Positions 1 through 9,025 of a stretch of 64,000 nucleotides of DNA are shown here, piece by piece. How positions within the stretch are numbered: position 1 is the first letter of the stretch; each line of letters starts with the position of its first letter. The position numbers and the translations under genes were made by a program. The notes under the pieces were generated by a model, which searched no databases, had not been told where the DNA came from, and worked only from the letters and a program-made list of their open reading frames with translations. Where the stretch lies: the NCBI GenBank assembly GCA_030388725.1, contig CP128857.1, positions 2,852,001 to 2,916,000 on the forward strand, given 5' to 3'. Source of the stretch: Prodigiosinella aquatilis (GTDB lineage Bacteria > Pseudomonadota > Gammaproteobacteria > Enterobacterales > Enterobacteriaceae).

Positions 1-113
1 TAGATAATCAATTGATTTTTAATATCTTTATAAAAAAGCAGAGAATAACGACAACCGGAGCAAGAGCCGCGCCAGCTCTTGGTTGGCATGGCTTTTCTAA
101 TCCTAATACACAC

Positions 114-140
114 AGTTATCCACAGAAATAGTGGATAACT
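114..140. promoter_or_regulatory. Inverted DnaA-box pair in a gene-free stretch
   Basis: A perfect 10-bp inverted repeat (114-123 and 131-140) contains TTATCCACA at 116-124, an exact consensus DnaA box, and TTATCCACT on the other strand at 138-130. The stretch 1-388 holds no gene I can support. In E. coli, bioD is followed by uvrB, whose promoter region carries DnaA boxes. Here uvrB would be leftward and off the left edge, so this is probably its upstream control region (inference). No GATC cluster or other oriC feature is visible. I did not find a convincing LexA box. Confidence 0.5.
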
Positions 141-388
141 CCCACAAGTGCGCATCCTTCCTACACTAGCGCCATAACAGGCGCTTCTTACTGGTCCGAC
201 AATATGGATTTTTTGAATAAAATTCTGGTTACGCAACTGTTACCTATTATATGCAAAAGTGATAATCACCTCTGACAAAAAAGAAGCCATTTTGCTGCTT
301 CAAATGGATAAGACCACATTTTCAAGATGATTCTGTCTATCAATATTGTCAGTCAGAAGCAAAAGCAGTCACTTAGGGAAACGCATTA

Positions 389-1069
389 TCAGACAGACAG
401 TAAAGCTATATTTAAGTAATGACCGAGCTCCTGCTGTGAGGGATACGGTAAATGCGGTATCTCCCCCAACATCGGTGCAGGCAAACATTGTTGTAGTGTT
501 GTCAGATACTCGGTGTGATACTGCCCTGGTGGTGCCACCACATTGGCAATCCAACCACTGAACGTGAGTCCGACCTGTTGAATGGCACGGGCCGTCAGCA
601 TGGCGTGGTTGATACAACCCAGTTTGACCCCCACAACCAGAATCACCGGCAGTTGTTCCTGATACACCCAATCAGCAAAAGTCTGTTGCTCGGATAACGG
701 TGTAAACCAGCCACCAGCCCCTTCAACGACTATCCAGTCCGCCTGTGTGGATAACCTTTGCAGCCCGTGGCTTAAGCTATCAAACACAATCGGCCGCTGC
801 TCCATGACACTGACAATATGCGGTGACGTTGGCGCGATAAACGCCAACGGATTGACCGCTTCATAGCTCAATTCCACACTGCTATTTGCCTGCAACAATA
901 ATGCGTCACTGTTCCGCCATCCTTGCGGCGTCATCTCACAGCCCGAGGCCACAGGCTTATAGCCCGCAGTGCGGTATCCGGCCCGATGGGCCGCCTGTAA
1001 CAGTGCGCTACTGGCGATGGTCTTACCGATGTCCGTATCTGTTCCGGTAACAAACCAGCGTTTAATCAC
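389..1069 (-). CDS. bioD: Dethiobiotin synthetase
   Basis: ATP-dependent carboxylation and ring closure of 7,8-diaminononanoate to dethiobiotin, the penultimate step of biotin synthesis, in the cytoplasm. The 226-residue protein has the P-loop GTDTDIGKT at residues 9-17 and the downstream VEGAGGW motif typical of BioD. Its length is normal for the family. The start codon overlaps the 3' end of bioC by 8 bases, so it is the last gene of a tightly coupled bioBFCD operon. No terminator is obvious downstream. Confidence 0.96.
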   Translation of the reverse strand: MIKRWFVTGTDTDIGKTIASSALLQAAHRAGYRTAGYKPVASGCEMTPQGWRNSDALLLQANSSVELSYEAVNPLAFIAPTSPHIVSVMEQRPIVFDSLSHGLQRLSTQADWIVVEGAGGWFTPLSEQQTFADWVYQEQLPVILVVGVKLGCINHAMLTARAIQQVGLTFSGWIANVVAPPGQYHTEYLTTLQQCLPAPMLGEIPHLPYPSQQELGHYLNIALLSV

Positions 1070-1826
1070 GATAAATCACTCCAAACAATCGTTGATACGT
1101 GAGGGGATAGCCCTCATCCTGACGCGGATAAATCGCAGCCAGCGCATTGAATCGTGAACGCCCCAGTAATCCGGCGTTCCTGCCCTGATGAAGCCAGGTC
1201 GCACCTACGCCTTTCAGCGACTTCATCACACTGATCACGTCCGGGAAATAGCAAATAGCCGGGTCGGAAAAGACCTGATGACGGTAACATTGACAGGCAG
1301 CCACAACGGTCTCATAAGCCAAAAAGCGGTTGATATGCCGGGAACCATCCAACTGTTGCCAGGCTGAATCCAGCTCTGCCAGTGTCCCGGTGATCAGAGT
1401 GGAAAAGGCAATCACACCACCGGGACGAGTCACCCGGTACAGTTCTGCCAGCGCCAGGGATAGATCATCACACCACTGCACCACCAGATTACTGAAACAG
1501 ATATCCACACTCGCATCCGGTAAGGGCAGACACTCAATGTCTCCTGGCAGATAATGCGTCGCTACCCGCTGCTGCTGTGCGTACCGCAGCATTTCTTCAG
1601 ATAAATCGAGTGCTGTGACCGCTTTTCCCCGCTGTTGCCAACGTGCGCTGAAATAACCAGTACCACAGCCGGCATCCAGAACATCAATACCGGGATGATC
1701 AGCAATTAACGCCATCAGCTTTTCGCCACTCTCGCGCTGTAAGGCAGAGAAACGGTCATAACGACTGGCCGCCCGGCCGAATGCCCGGGCGATCGCCTGT
1801 TTATCATGGGGTTCAGCCAGCCGCAT
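1062..1826 (-). CDS. bioC: Malonyl-ACP O-methyltransferase
   Basis: SAM-dependent methylation of malonyl-ACP, which disguises it as a primer for pimelate synthesis by the fatty acid enzymes. The SAM-binding motif VLDAGCGTGYFS is clear. The open frame extends upstream into bioF. I place the start at the ATG at 1826 (MRLAEPHDKQ...), giving 254 residues, because the upstream extension is only an alternative frame of bioF and has no family similarity. That start overlaps bioF by 14 bases and gives the usual BioC length of about 250. Confidence 0.93.
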   Translation of the reverse strand: MRLAEPHDKQAIARAFGRAASRYDRFSALQRESGEKLMALIADHPGIDVLDAGCGTGYFSARWQQRGKAVTALDLSEEMLRYAQQQRVATHYLPGDIECLPLPDASVDICFSNLVVQWCDDLSLALAELYRVTRPGGVIAFSTLITGTLAELDSAWQQLDGSRHINRFLAYETVVAACQCYRHQVFSDPAICYFPDVISVMKSLKGVGATWLHQGRNAGLLGRSRFNALAAIYPRQDEGYPLTYQRLFGVIYRD

Positions 1827-2961
1827 GTAACACCTCCAGCAGTTGGTCAATGTCGTCTGGTTGATGTGTCGCAGTAAGGGTAATGCGCAGCCGAGCCGAA
1901 CCTGGCGGCACCGTGGGTGGCCGTATCGCGCTGACCCACATGCCCTGCGCTCGTAACCGTTGGGACACCGCCAGCGTCCGGCCGTTATCACCGATAATCA
2001 GTGGCTGGATGGCACTGGAAGAATCCAGCATACGAAATGACAATGACCGCGCACCTTCACGAAAACGTCGGATATTGGCGTTCAACCTGACACGCCGATC
2101 ATCGCTTTCCTGTACTACCTGCAGAGCCGCACTCAGCGCACAGGCCTGCGCAGGCGGCATAGACGTGCTGTAAATCAGATGGCGAGCAAATTGCAGGAAA
2201 TACTCGGCCAACGGTTCACTGCACAATACCGCCGCACCGCTGACACCTACCGCCTTGCCAAACGTAACCACCAATAATTCCGGCTTAACGCCCTGCTGCC
2301 AGCAACTTCCTCGGCCTTGTTCACCTATCACGCCAATACCGTGGGCATCATCCACCATCAGCAAGGCCGCATGTTCACGACAATGCTGATGTAACGCAGC
2401 CAACGGGGCAGAATCGCCATCCATACTGAACACGCCTTCCGTCACCGCCAGCGTCTGCCCACCGGCAGGTTTGCTCAGTAATGATTGTAACGAGTCAGCC
2501 TGATTGTGATGAAAACGGCGCAGCGTCGCCGGAGAGTGAGTGGCGGCTTCAAGCAGTGAAGCATGACTGAGCTTGTCAGCCAGAATACGATCGCCCGGCT
2601 CCATCAACGCGGCGACCACCGCCTGATTGGCGGCATAACCGGAAATAAACAGTAACGCCCGCGGATAGCCGAGCCAGTCGGCCAGTTGTTGCTCCAGTGT
2701 CGCATGTGCGTGGGTATATCCCGTTACATGACCAGAGCCGCCGCTGCCCACGCCATAGCGTTCAGCGCCCTGTTGCCACGCCCGTACAATAGCCGGATGC
2801 GCGCCCAACCCCAGGTAATCATTGCTGGAATAGTTAAGATAGCGTCTCGCGTCGTACTCCAGCCAACGGCCACCACCGCCATTATTCGCCAGCCGAACCC
2901 GATAAGCCTCTTGCTGCCGCCGTTGCGCCAGCCCGCCGTCGATACGTTGTTGCCAGCTCAT
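1813..2961 (-). CDS. bioF: 8-amino-7-oxononanoate synthase
   Basis: PLP-dependent condensation of L-alanine with pimeloyl-ACP/CoA, the first committed ring-precursor step of biotin synthesis. The 382-residue protein keeps His133, Asp204, His207 and the PLP lysine Lys236 (in TFGKAVGVSGA) at the same numbers as the E. coli enzyme. It abuts bioB directly (the bioB stop is the base after the bioF start) and overlaps bioC, consistent with one transcript. Confidence 0.97.
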   Translation of the reverse strand: MSWQQRIDGGLAQRRQQEAYRVRLANNGGGGRWLEYDARRYLNYSSNDYLGLGAHPAIVRAWQQGAERYGVGSGGSGHVTGYTHAHATLEQQLADWLGYPRALLFISGYAANQAVVAALMEPGDRILADKLSHASLLEAATHSPATLRRFHHNQADSLQSLLSKPAGGQTLAVTEGVFSMDGDSAPLAALHQHCREHAALLMVDDAHGIGVIGEQGRGSCWQQGVKPELLVVTFGKAVGVSGAAVLCSEPLAEYFLQFARHLIYSTSMPPAQACALSAALQVVQESDDRRVRLNANIRRFREGARSLSFRMLDSSSAIQPLIIGDNGRTLAVSQRLRAQGMWVSAIRPPTVPPGSARLRITLTATHQPDDIDQLLEVLHAAG

Positions 2962-3999
2962 TTACACCGCCGCGTTATAGTACTGATCACTGTCTGCATG
3001 CAGCAGCTGTTCCGTCAGGCGCTGTTGCTGCTGATTATCACCGTAATCGGTACTGGTCTGTTGCGGGTTAAGCCCAAGCTTACGAAACAGGGCCAGATCC
3101 TTGTCTTCCTTCGGATTCGGCGTGGTCAGCAATTTACACCCATAGAAAATGGAGTTGGCGCCCGCCATAAAACACATGGCCTGGGTTTGTTCATTCATCT
3201 GCTCACGGCCAGCGGATAAGCGCACATAAGATGTCGGCATCATGATACGGGCCACGGCAATGGTGCGGATGAAATCAAACGGTTCAACGTCGTCGTTTTC
3301 CGCCAACGGTGTGCCTTTTACTTTCACCAGCATGTTGATCGGCACACTTTCCGGTGGTGTCGGCAGATTTGCCAGCTGTACCAGCAGTCCGGCGCGATCA
3401 CGCACCGTTTCTCCCAGCCCGACGATACCACCGGAACAGACTTTGATGCCGGCATCCCGGACTTTCTCCAGCGTCTCCAACCGTTCCTGATACGTCCGCG
3501 TAGTAATGATATTGCTGTAGAATTCCGGCGAGGTATCCAGATTGTGGTTGTAAAAGTCAAGTCCAGCCGAAGCCAGACGCAGCGCCTGATCAGCACTCAG
3601 CGTTCCCAGCGTCATGCAGGTTTCCATGCCCAGGTCTTTTACGCCTCTCACCATCTCCTCCAGATAAGGCATGTCGCGTTCATGTGGATTCTTCCAGGCA
3701 GCCCCCATGCAAAAACGGGTTGAACCCGTTGCTTTCGCCTGCCGGGCGGATTCCATCACCTGCTCTACCTGCATCAGGCGTTCCGTTTCGATACCGGTAT
3801 GGTAGCGGGAACTCTGCGGACAGTATTTACAATCCTCCGGACAGGCACCAGTCTTGATGGAAAGCAGTGTACTGACCTGCACCTGTCGGGGATCAAAGTG
3901 CTGACGATGTATCTGTTGTGCTTCGAACATTAATTCCAAAAAAGGCTTATTAAACAGCGCTTGCGCTTGCTTCAGTGTCCAGCGAATGCTTTTCGTCAT
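2962..3999 (-). CDS. bioB: Biotin synthase (radical SAM)
   Basis: Inserts sulfur into dethiobiotin using a [4Fe-4S] radical-SAM cluster and an auxiliary [2Fe-2S] cluster. The radical-SAM motif GACPEDCKYC places Cys53, Cys57 and Cys60 exactly as in E. coli if translation starts at the ATG at 3999. A second ATG at 4002 lies directly before it; both follow GGAG. The longer open frame reaching 4110 runs through the operator and is not coding. 345 residues; first gene of the leftward bioBFCD operon. Confidence 0.97.
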   Translation of the reverse strand: MTKSIRWTLKQAQALFNKPFLELMFEAQQIHRQHFDPRQVQVSTLLSIKTGACPEDCKYCPQSSRYHTGIETERLMQVEQVMESARQAKATGSTRFCMGAAWKNPHERDMPYLEEMVRGVKDLGMETCMTLGTLSADQALRLASAGLDFYNHNLDTSPEFYSNIITTRTYQERLETLEKVRDAGIKVCSGGIVGLGETVRDRAGLLVQLANLPTPPESVPINMLVKVKGTPLAENDDVEPFDFIRTIAVARIMMPTSYVRLSAGREQMNEQTQAMCFMAGANSIFYGCKLLTTPNPKEDKDLALFRKLGLNPQQTSTDYGDNQQQQRLTEQLLHADSDQYYNAAV

Positions 4000-4053
4000 C
4001 ATGACTACTCCGGGTGAAAAAGGTGTAGTCAGTGTAATTAATGGGGTTATACT

Positions 4054-4083
4054 GTCAACCAAATTGATCATGATTTGGTTGAC
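4054..4083. promoter_or_regulatory. BirA operator (bioO) between bioB and bioA
   Basis: A perfect inverted repeat of 11 bp per arm (4054-4064 and 4073-4083) with an 8-bp spacer. The outer parts read GTCAACC and GGTTGAC, separated by 16 bp, like the BirA-biotin operator that controls both directions of the bio locus in enterobacteria. The consensus TGTAAACC/GGTTTACA is matched with one change per arm. On the bioB strand TTGACAGTATAAC follows, suggesting overlap with that promoter. The right arm ends only 4 bases before the bioA ATG. Confidence 0.85.
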
Positions 4084-4087
4084 GCCA

Positions 4088-5389
4088 ATGATAACACCCG
4101 ACGATCTCAACTTTGACCAACGCCATATCTGGCACCCTTATACGTCAATGACCCACCCGCTCCCTTGTTATCCGATCACCTCGGCTCATGGGGTTGAAAT
4201 ACAGTTGGAAAATGGAGAACGCCTGGTCGATGGCATGTCATCCTGGTGGGCTGCCATTCATGGTTATAACCATCCGCACATCAATCTGGCGCTGCAACAA
4301 CAACTGACGCAGATGTCACATGTCATGTTCGGTGGTATCACCCATGCGCCCGCCATTACGTTATGTCGCAAACTGGTGGCGATGACTCCGGCTGCGCTGG
4401 AGTGTGTTTTTCTGGCAGATTCCGGTTCAGTCGCAGTGGAAGTGGCAATGAAAATGGCACTGCAATACTGGCAGGCCCAGGGATTGTCACGGCAACGTTT
4501 TCTGACCTTACGCCACGGCTATCACGGCGATACTTTTGGCGCCATGTCGGTATGCGATCCAGACAACTCCATGCACAGCCTATATCAAGGCTATCTGCCA
4601 CAACATCTGTTTGCCAGCGCGCCCCAATGCCGCTTTGACGATCTATGGCAAGAAGCGGACATCCAGCCGTTCCAGACGCTGTTAGAGCAGCATGCCGATG
4701 AGATGGCGGCCGTGATCCTCGAACCCATCGTGCAAGGCGCAGGCGGGATGCGATTCTACCATCCGACCTATCTGCAACGGGTACGTGCGCTGTGCGATCA
4801 CTATGCCATTCCACTGATCGCCGACGAAATTGCCACCGGTTTTGGTCGTACCGGTAAGCTATTTGCCTGTGAACATGCGGGCATTACACCGGATATCCTG
4901 TGTCTGGGCAAAGCGCTGACCGGTGGCTACATGACGCTGTCGGCCACGCTGACCACTCGCCACATTGCAGAAACTATCAGCAATGGCGAAGCCGGTTGCT
5001 TCATGCATGGCCCGACGTTCATGGCCAATCCACTGGCCTGTGCTGCGGCCAATGCCAGTCTGACGCTACTGGCGTCAGGACAGTGGTCGGCGCAGGTCAA
5101 GAGTATCGAACAACAATTGCGTCAGGCTTTGTTGCCGTTGGCTGAAGCTCCGCCGGTAGCGGATATCCGGGTACTGGGGGCGATTGGCGTAGTAGAAACC
5201 CGGCATCCGGTCGATATGGCGCGGTTACAGCGTTTTTTTGTGGGAAAAGGTGTCTGGATTCGACCATTTGGCAAACTCATCTATCTGATGCCGCCGTTTA
5301 TTATCCAGCCAGCACAGTTGCAACAACTGACCGATGCCATCCGGGAAGCACTATACGATACGACGTTATTCCCGCAGACACATCAATAG
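4088..5389 (+). CDS. bioA: Adenosylmethionine-8-amino-7-oxononanoate aminotransferase
   Basis: PLP aminotransferase that uses SAM as amino donor to make 7,8-diaminononanoate. Family signature IADEIATGFGRTG and the lysine of LCLGKALTGGYMTLSATL are present. The open frame reaches back to 3986, but the ATG at 4088 (MITPDDLNFDQRHIW) matches the known N terminus of BioA and gives 433 residues. The operator lies immediately upstream and I see no Shine-Dalgarno sequence, so the leader must be very short, or an upstream in-frame ATG at 4070 inside the operator is used. Confidence 0.95.
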   Translation: MITPDDLNFDQRHIWHPYTSMTHPLPCYPITSAHGVEIQLENGERLVDGMSSWWAAIHGYNHPHINLALQQQLTQMSHVMFGGITHAPAITLCRKLVAMTPAALECVFLADSGSVAVEVAMKMALQYWQAQGLSRQRFLTLRHGYHGDTFGAMSVCDPDNSMHSLYQGYLPQHLFASAPQCRFDDLWQEADIQPFQTLLEQHADEMAAVILEPIVQGAGGMRFYHPTYLQRVRALCDHYAIPLIADEIATGFGRTGKLFACEHAGITPDILCLGKALTGGYMTLSATLTTRHIAETISNGEAGCFMHGPTFMANPLACAAANASLTLLASGQWSAQVKSIEQQLRQALLPLAEAPPVADIRVLGAIGVVETRHPVDMARLQRFFVGKGVWIRPFGKLIYLMPPFIIQPAQLQQLTDAIREALYDTTLFPQTHQ

Positions 5390-5413
5390 CGCGTTACTTC
5401 CGCGACGACAAAG

Positions 5414-5448
5414 CCATCAATAACGGAACTCAATATCGTTATTGATGG
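5414..5448. other. Perfect 12-bp hairpin after bioA
   Basis: CCATCAATAACG at 5414-5425 and its exact complement at 5437-5448 form a hairpin with an 11-base loop just past the bioA stop. It lacks a T-run on the rightward strand (TTAAAAAAGC follows), so it is not a canonical intrinsic terminator for bioA. It may protect a 3' end. Confidence 0.5.
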
Positions 5449-5588
5449 TTAAAAAAGCAGTTTAGTCTTTATCCCGATGAGTGCGGAAATAACAAAATTA
5501 ACGTTGCAATGGTGATAAGCACTGACGTTTTCAGAGCGTAAAACTTTATCCTGGTCATTATCCTTTTTATAAACTCTATACCCAAAAT

Positions 5589-7568
5589 ATGACCAATTAT
5601 CATATTCGGTATGCTATCCCATTATCGTTTCCATTCATTACCATTCTCTCTTTACTATTTTCTCCATTGGTATTGGCCGGACAACAAACCACACTGGAGT
5701 TCCGAGAAATAAAGCTCATCACTGTCGATGGCTTGCAATTTAAGGATCTCAACCGTGATGGCAAGCTTAACCCCTATGAAGACTGGCGCCTCTCCGCCGC
5801 ACAGCGTACTGCCGATCTGGTGTCACGCATGACATTGGCAGAAAAAGCCGGAGTGATGATGCATGGTTCTGCACCTACCGCAGGCAGTGTGACCGGCGCG
5901 GGAACCACTTACGATTTTGTGGCGGCAAAAGAGATGATCGTGGGAAAACACGTCAATAGTTTTATCACCAGATTGTCAGGTGAAAAACCGGCACAGATGG
6001 CGGAAGAGAACAACCAGCTGCAACAAATTGCCGAAAATACCCGGCTGGGGATACCCATTACTATCAGTACCGACCCCCGTAATTCATTTCAGTATCTGAC
6101 TGGCGCGACCGTCGCTTCCGGAAAATTTAGCAAATGGCCGGAAACATTGGGCATTGCCGCTATTGGTGATGAAACACTGGCCCGCCACTATGCGGATATT
6201 ATTCGTCAGGAATATCGCGCCGTAGGAATCACCGAGGCCTTGTCACCACAGGCAGATTTAGCGACAGAGCCACGCTGGCCAAGAATCAATGGTACGTTTG
6301 GTGAAGATCCCGCGCTAACCAAAAAGATGGTACGTGGCTATATTACCGGTATGCAAAATGGCGAAAATGGACTGAATGATCAGAGTGTTATCTCTATTGT
6401 CAAACATTGGGTCGGTTATGGCGCGGCACAAGACGGCTGGGACAGTCATAACGCTTATGGCAAATACGCCGTATTCAGCAAGAATAATCTGCAACAGCAC
6501 ATCGAACCTTTTACCGGCGCATTCGAGGCGCATGTCGCCGGTGTCATGCCCACCTATTCGATTCTTAAACACGCCACTTGGCGAGGGAAAAAAATTGCAC
6601 CGTTGGGCGCGGGCTTCAATCGATTCCTGCTGACGGATCTGCTTCGCGGCCAATATGGTTTCAACGGCGTCATCCTCAGCGACTGGCTGATTACCCAAGA
6701 TTGCAAAGCTGACTGCATCAACGGTTTCAAACCCGGTGAAAAACCAGTACCCCGCGGCATGCCTTGGGGTGTTGAACATATGACGGTCGATCAACGATTT
6801 ATTCAGGCAGTCAAGGCGGGTATTGATCAGTTTGGCGGCGTAACCGACTCCACGGTATTGATTCGAGCCGTTCAGAACGGGAAACTGACAGCCTCCCGTC
6901 TGGATGAGTCAGTAGTCCGAATATTGAAACAGAAATTCCAGACCGGCTTGTTCGAACGGCCTTACGTCAATGCGCAGCAGGCAAATCAGATTGTTGGAAA
7001 CCCCGAATGGCAACAGCAAGCCGATAACGCTCAGGCTCGTTCGTTGGTGTTATTGCAGAACCACCATCTGCTGCCATTGCATAAAGGTCAGAAAATATGG
7101 CTCTATGGCGTAGAAAAACAGGCCGCACAGAACGCCGGGTTCATGGTGGTAGCCGAACCGGAGAACGCTGAAATCGCGCTGATCCGTACTCAGGCACCCT
7201 ACGAGCAACCACACCAAAATTACTACTTTGGAGCTAAACATCACGAAGGTTCTCTGGCATTCAACGCTAATAATCCGGATTATCGAGTCATTGCCAGCGT
7301 CAGCGCCAAAGTACCGACAGTGGTGACGGTGTATCTGGATCGCCCAGCGATTCTCAGCAATATAGTGAATAAAACCCAGGCGATTATCGCCAACTTTGGT
7401 GTCAGTGACGATGTACTACTCAGCAAGCTCACCTCCACTAATGCCTTTACCGGAAAACTGCCTTTCGAGCTACCCTCGTCCATGAGCGCAGTACGTAAAC
7501 AACATGCTGATCTGCCCTACGACAGTAAAAATGCCTTGTTTCCATTCGGGTTTGGTCTGGAACATTAA
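5589..7568 (+). CDS. bgxA: Secreted GH3 beta-glucosidase/xylosidase (BgxA-like)
   Basis: Glycoside hydrolase family 3 enzyme of 659 residues, probably releasing terminal beta-glucose or xylose from plant oligosaccharides. An N-terminal signal peptide (hydrophobic residues about 11-30, cleavage near LVLA/GQ) predicts export. The mature protein starts with a calcium-loop-like FKDLNRDGKLNPYEDW segment, then the GH3 barrel. The catalytic nucleophile is expected to be Asp365 in the SDW motif, and a C-terminal alpha/beta domain ends FPFGFGLEH. Size and signal resemble BgxA of Erwinia (Dickeya) chrysanthemi; the symbol rests on that resemblance. Transcribed alone. Confidence 0.85.
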   Translation: MTNYHIRYAIPLSFPFITILSLLFSPLVLAGQQTTLEFREIKLITVDGLQFKDLNRDGKLNPYEDWRLSAAQRTADLVSRMTLAEKAGVMMHGSAPTAGSVTGAGTTYDFVAAKEMIVGKHVNSFITRLSGEKPAQMAEENNQLQQIAENTRLGIPITISTDPRNSFQYLTGATVASGKFSKWPETLGIAAIGDETLARHYADIIRQEYRAVGITEALSPQADLATEPRWPRINGTFGEDPALTKKMVRGYITGMQNGENGLNDQSVISIVKHWVGYGAAQDGWDSHNAYGKYAVFSKNNLQQHIEPFTGAFEAHVAGVMPTYSILKHATWRGKKIAPLGAGFNRFLLTDLLRGQYGFNGVILSDWLITQDCKADCINGFKPGEKPVPRGMPWGVEHMTVDQRFIQAVKAGIDQFGGVTDSTVLIRAVQNGKLTASRLDESVVRILKQKFQTGLFERPYVNAQQANQIVGNPEWQQQADNAQARSLVLLQNHHLLPLHKGQKIWLYGVEKQAAQNAGFMVVAEPENAEIALIRTQAPYEQPHQNYYFGAKHHEGSLAFNANNPDYRVIASVSAKVPTVVTVYLDRPAILSNIVNKTQAIIANFGVSDDVLLSKLTSTNAFTGKLPFELPSSMSAVRKQHADLPYDSKNALFPFGFGLEH

Positions 7569-7627
7569 AAATTGGAAACCGACACTCAACCGCCTTTCCC
7601 CGTTTGACAAGAAAACATCTACTATCT

Positions 7628-7662
7628 ATGCCAGTCAGCCTTCACTGATTGGCATTTTCTTT
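7628..7662 (+). terminator. Intrinsic terminator of the GH3 gene
   Basis: An 11-bp stem with one G-T pair (7628-7638 with 7645-7655), a 6-base loop and then TTTCTTT. It is correctly placed 60 bases after the stop. Confidence 0.8.
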
Positions 7663-7740
7663 AAATTCTAAATTTGTGAACTGTAGCACGCTAATAACTT
7701 TAGCGTTATCATTACACCTTCAGTTCATCAGGAATTTCTC

Positions 7741-8136
7741 ATGCGTAATACGTTCAACGTGTGCTGGCAGTATTTACGCGCTTTCGCACTGATTTACCTG
7801 TGTTTATTGGCAGGCAATGCGATATCAGCGTTACTTCCGCTTACCATCCCCGGCAGTATTATCGGTATGCTCATCCTCTTCGCCTTGCTGGCTTCGCAAA
7901 TTTTACCCGCCAACTGGGTCAAACCCGGTTGTAACCTCTTTATCCGTTATATGGCGCTACTGTTTGTTCCTATCGGCGTAGGCGTCATGAATTATTATTC
8001 GCTGCTGGTCAGCCAGTTCGGTCCGATCATTGTTTCCTGCCTGGTGAGCACTCTGATTATCATGGTCGTGGTAGGTTACAGCACACAGATCATGCAACGC
8101 GAGCGCATCACCAGCACCGATAAGGGGAAAAAGTAA
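7741..8136 (+). CDS. yohJ: LrgA/CidA-family membrane protein
   Basis: Small inner-membrane protein of 131 residues with four hydrophobic segments; contains the family's PGSIIGMLILF stretch. LrgA/LrgB pairs were described as holin-like modulators of murein hydrolases, and some members move small carboxylates such as pyruvate. AGGA precedes the ATG. The stop and the yohK start share one base (TAATG), indicating translational coupling. The order yohJ-yohK-cdd is the same as in E. coli. A TGTGA half-site lies at 7675-7679 upstream. Confidence 0.92.
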   Translation: MRNTFNVCWQYLRAFALIYLCLLAGNAISALLPLTIPGSIIGMLILFALLASQILPANWVKPGCNLFIRYMALLFVPIGVGVMNYYSLLVSQFGPIIVSCLVSTLIIMVVVGYSTQIMQRERITSTDKGKK

Positions 8137-8831
8137 TGTTGGCGTATTTATGGTGGTCACTACCGTTAACCCTGCTGGTTTTTTTTGCGGCCCGCAAGCT
8201 GGCAACCGTAGTAAAAATGCCATTGCTCAACCCTTTGCTGGTAGCAATGGCGGTGATTATCCCTATTCTGCTGGTGTTAAAAATCCCTTATGAGCACTAT
8301 TTCAAGGGCAGTCAAATACTCAACAGTCTACTGCAACCCGCCGTAGTCGCACTGGCGTTTCCTTTATATGAACAGTTGCACCAGATTCGCGCCCGGTGGA
8401 AATCCATCATCAGCGTGTGTTTCATCGGCAGCGTAACGGCTATGGTTTCCGGCACAGTGGTCGCACTATGGATGGGCGCCTCGCCAGAAATCGCCGCTTC
8501 GGTCATGCCAAAATCGGTCACTACGCCGATCGCCATGGCGGTTTCCAGCGCGATTGGCGGTATACCTGCCATCAGCGCGGTATGCGTTATCTTTGTTGGT
8601 ATTCTTGGTGCCGTGTTAGGCCACAGTTTGTTTAACCGCCTGAAAATCACCACCAAAGCTTCACGCGGTCTGGCGATGGGAACGGCTTCCCATGCGCTGG
8701 GCACTGCTCGTTGTGCGGAAGTTGACTTCCAGGAAGGGGCCTTCAGCTCATTGGCGCTGGTCATTTGCGGCATTATTACTTCGCTGATCGCACCTTTTCT
8801 GTTTCCTGTGTTATTGCACCTGTTCAGTTAA
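8136..8831 (+). CDS. yohK: LrgB-family membrane protein
   Basis: Polytopic inner-membrane protein of 231 residues, partner of YohJ. Shows the LrgB-family conserved segments PKSVTTPIAMAVS and GTASHALGTARC. Coupled to yohJ by a one-base overlap. Function in enterobacteria is still debated between holin-like activity and organic acid export. Confidence 0.92.
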   Translation: MLAYLWWSLPLTLLVFFAARKLATVVKMPLLNPLLVAMAVIIPILLVLKIPYEHYFKGSQILNSLLQPAVVALAFPLYEQLHQIRARWKSIISVCFIGSVTAMVSGTVVALWMGASPEIAASVMPKSVTTPIAMAVSSAIGGIPAISAVCVIFVGILGAVLGHSLFNRLKITTKASRGLAMGTASHALGTARCAEVDFQEGAFSSLALVICGIITSLIAPFLFPVLLHLFS

Positions 8832-8960
8832 GTCTTCGTTCTTGAATCTGCCCCTCACGGTCATTAAGATTGTGAGAGGGCAATCATCTTTACATCCTTG
8901 CCTATCAGTAAGTTGATATCCATACTCTATTCGTTAATAATTTTTCGCTGATATTATTAT

Positions 8961-8982
8961 TAAAGTGATAATAATCGCATCC
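8961..8982. promoter_or_regulatory. CRP-like site upstream of cdd
   Basis: AGTGA at 8964-8968 and TCGCA at 8975-8979 with the standard 6-bp spacer match the CRP half-sites TGTGA/TCACA at four of five bases each. E. coli cdd is controlled by CRP with CytR, so the position 44-60 bp before the cdd start is reasonable. No experimental support. Confidence 0.45.
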
Positions 8983-9025
8983 TGCCACCACGCCGTCATA
9001 GGATCACTAGATAAGGTGAATAATA

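Noticed and set aside
114..140. Chromosomal replication origin
   Set aside because: Only two DnaA boxes, no GATC cluster, no AT-rich unwinding repeats and no mioC/gidA neighbours.
1827..1991. N-terminal extension of BioC
   Set aside because: The extension is an alternative frame of bioF; the ATG at 1826 gives the normal BioC length and N terminus.
5414..5448. Hairpin after bioA as an intrinsic terminator
   Set aside because: The stem is perfect but no T-run follows on the coding strand; listed only as a hairpin.
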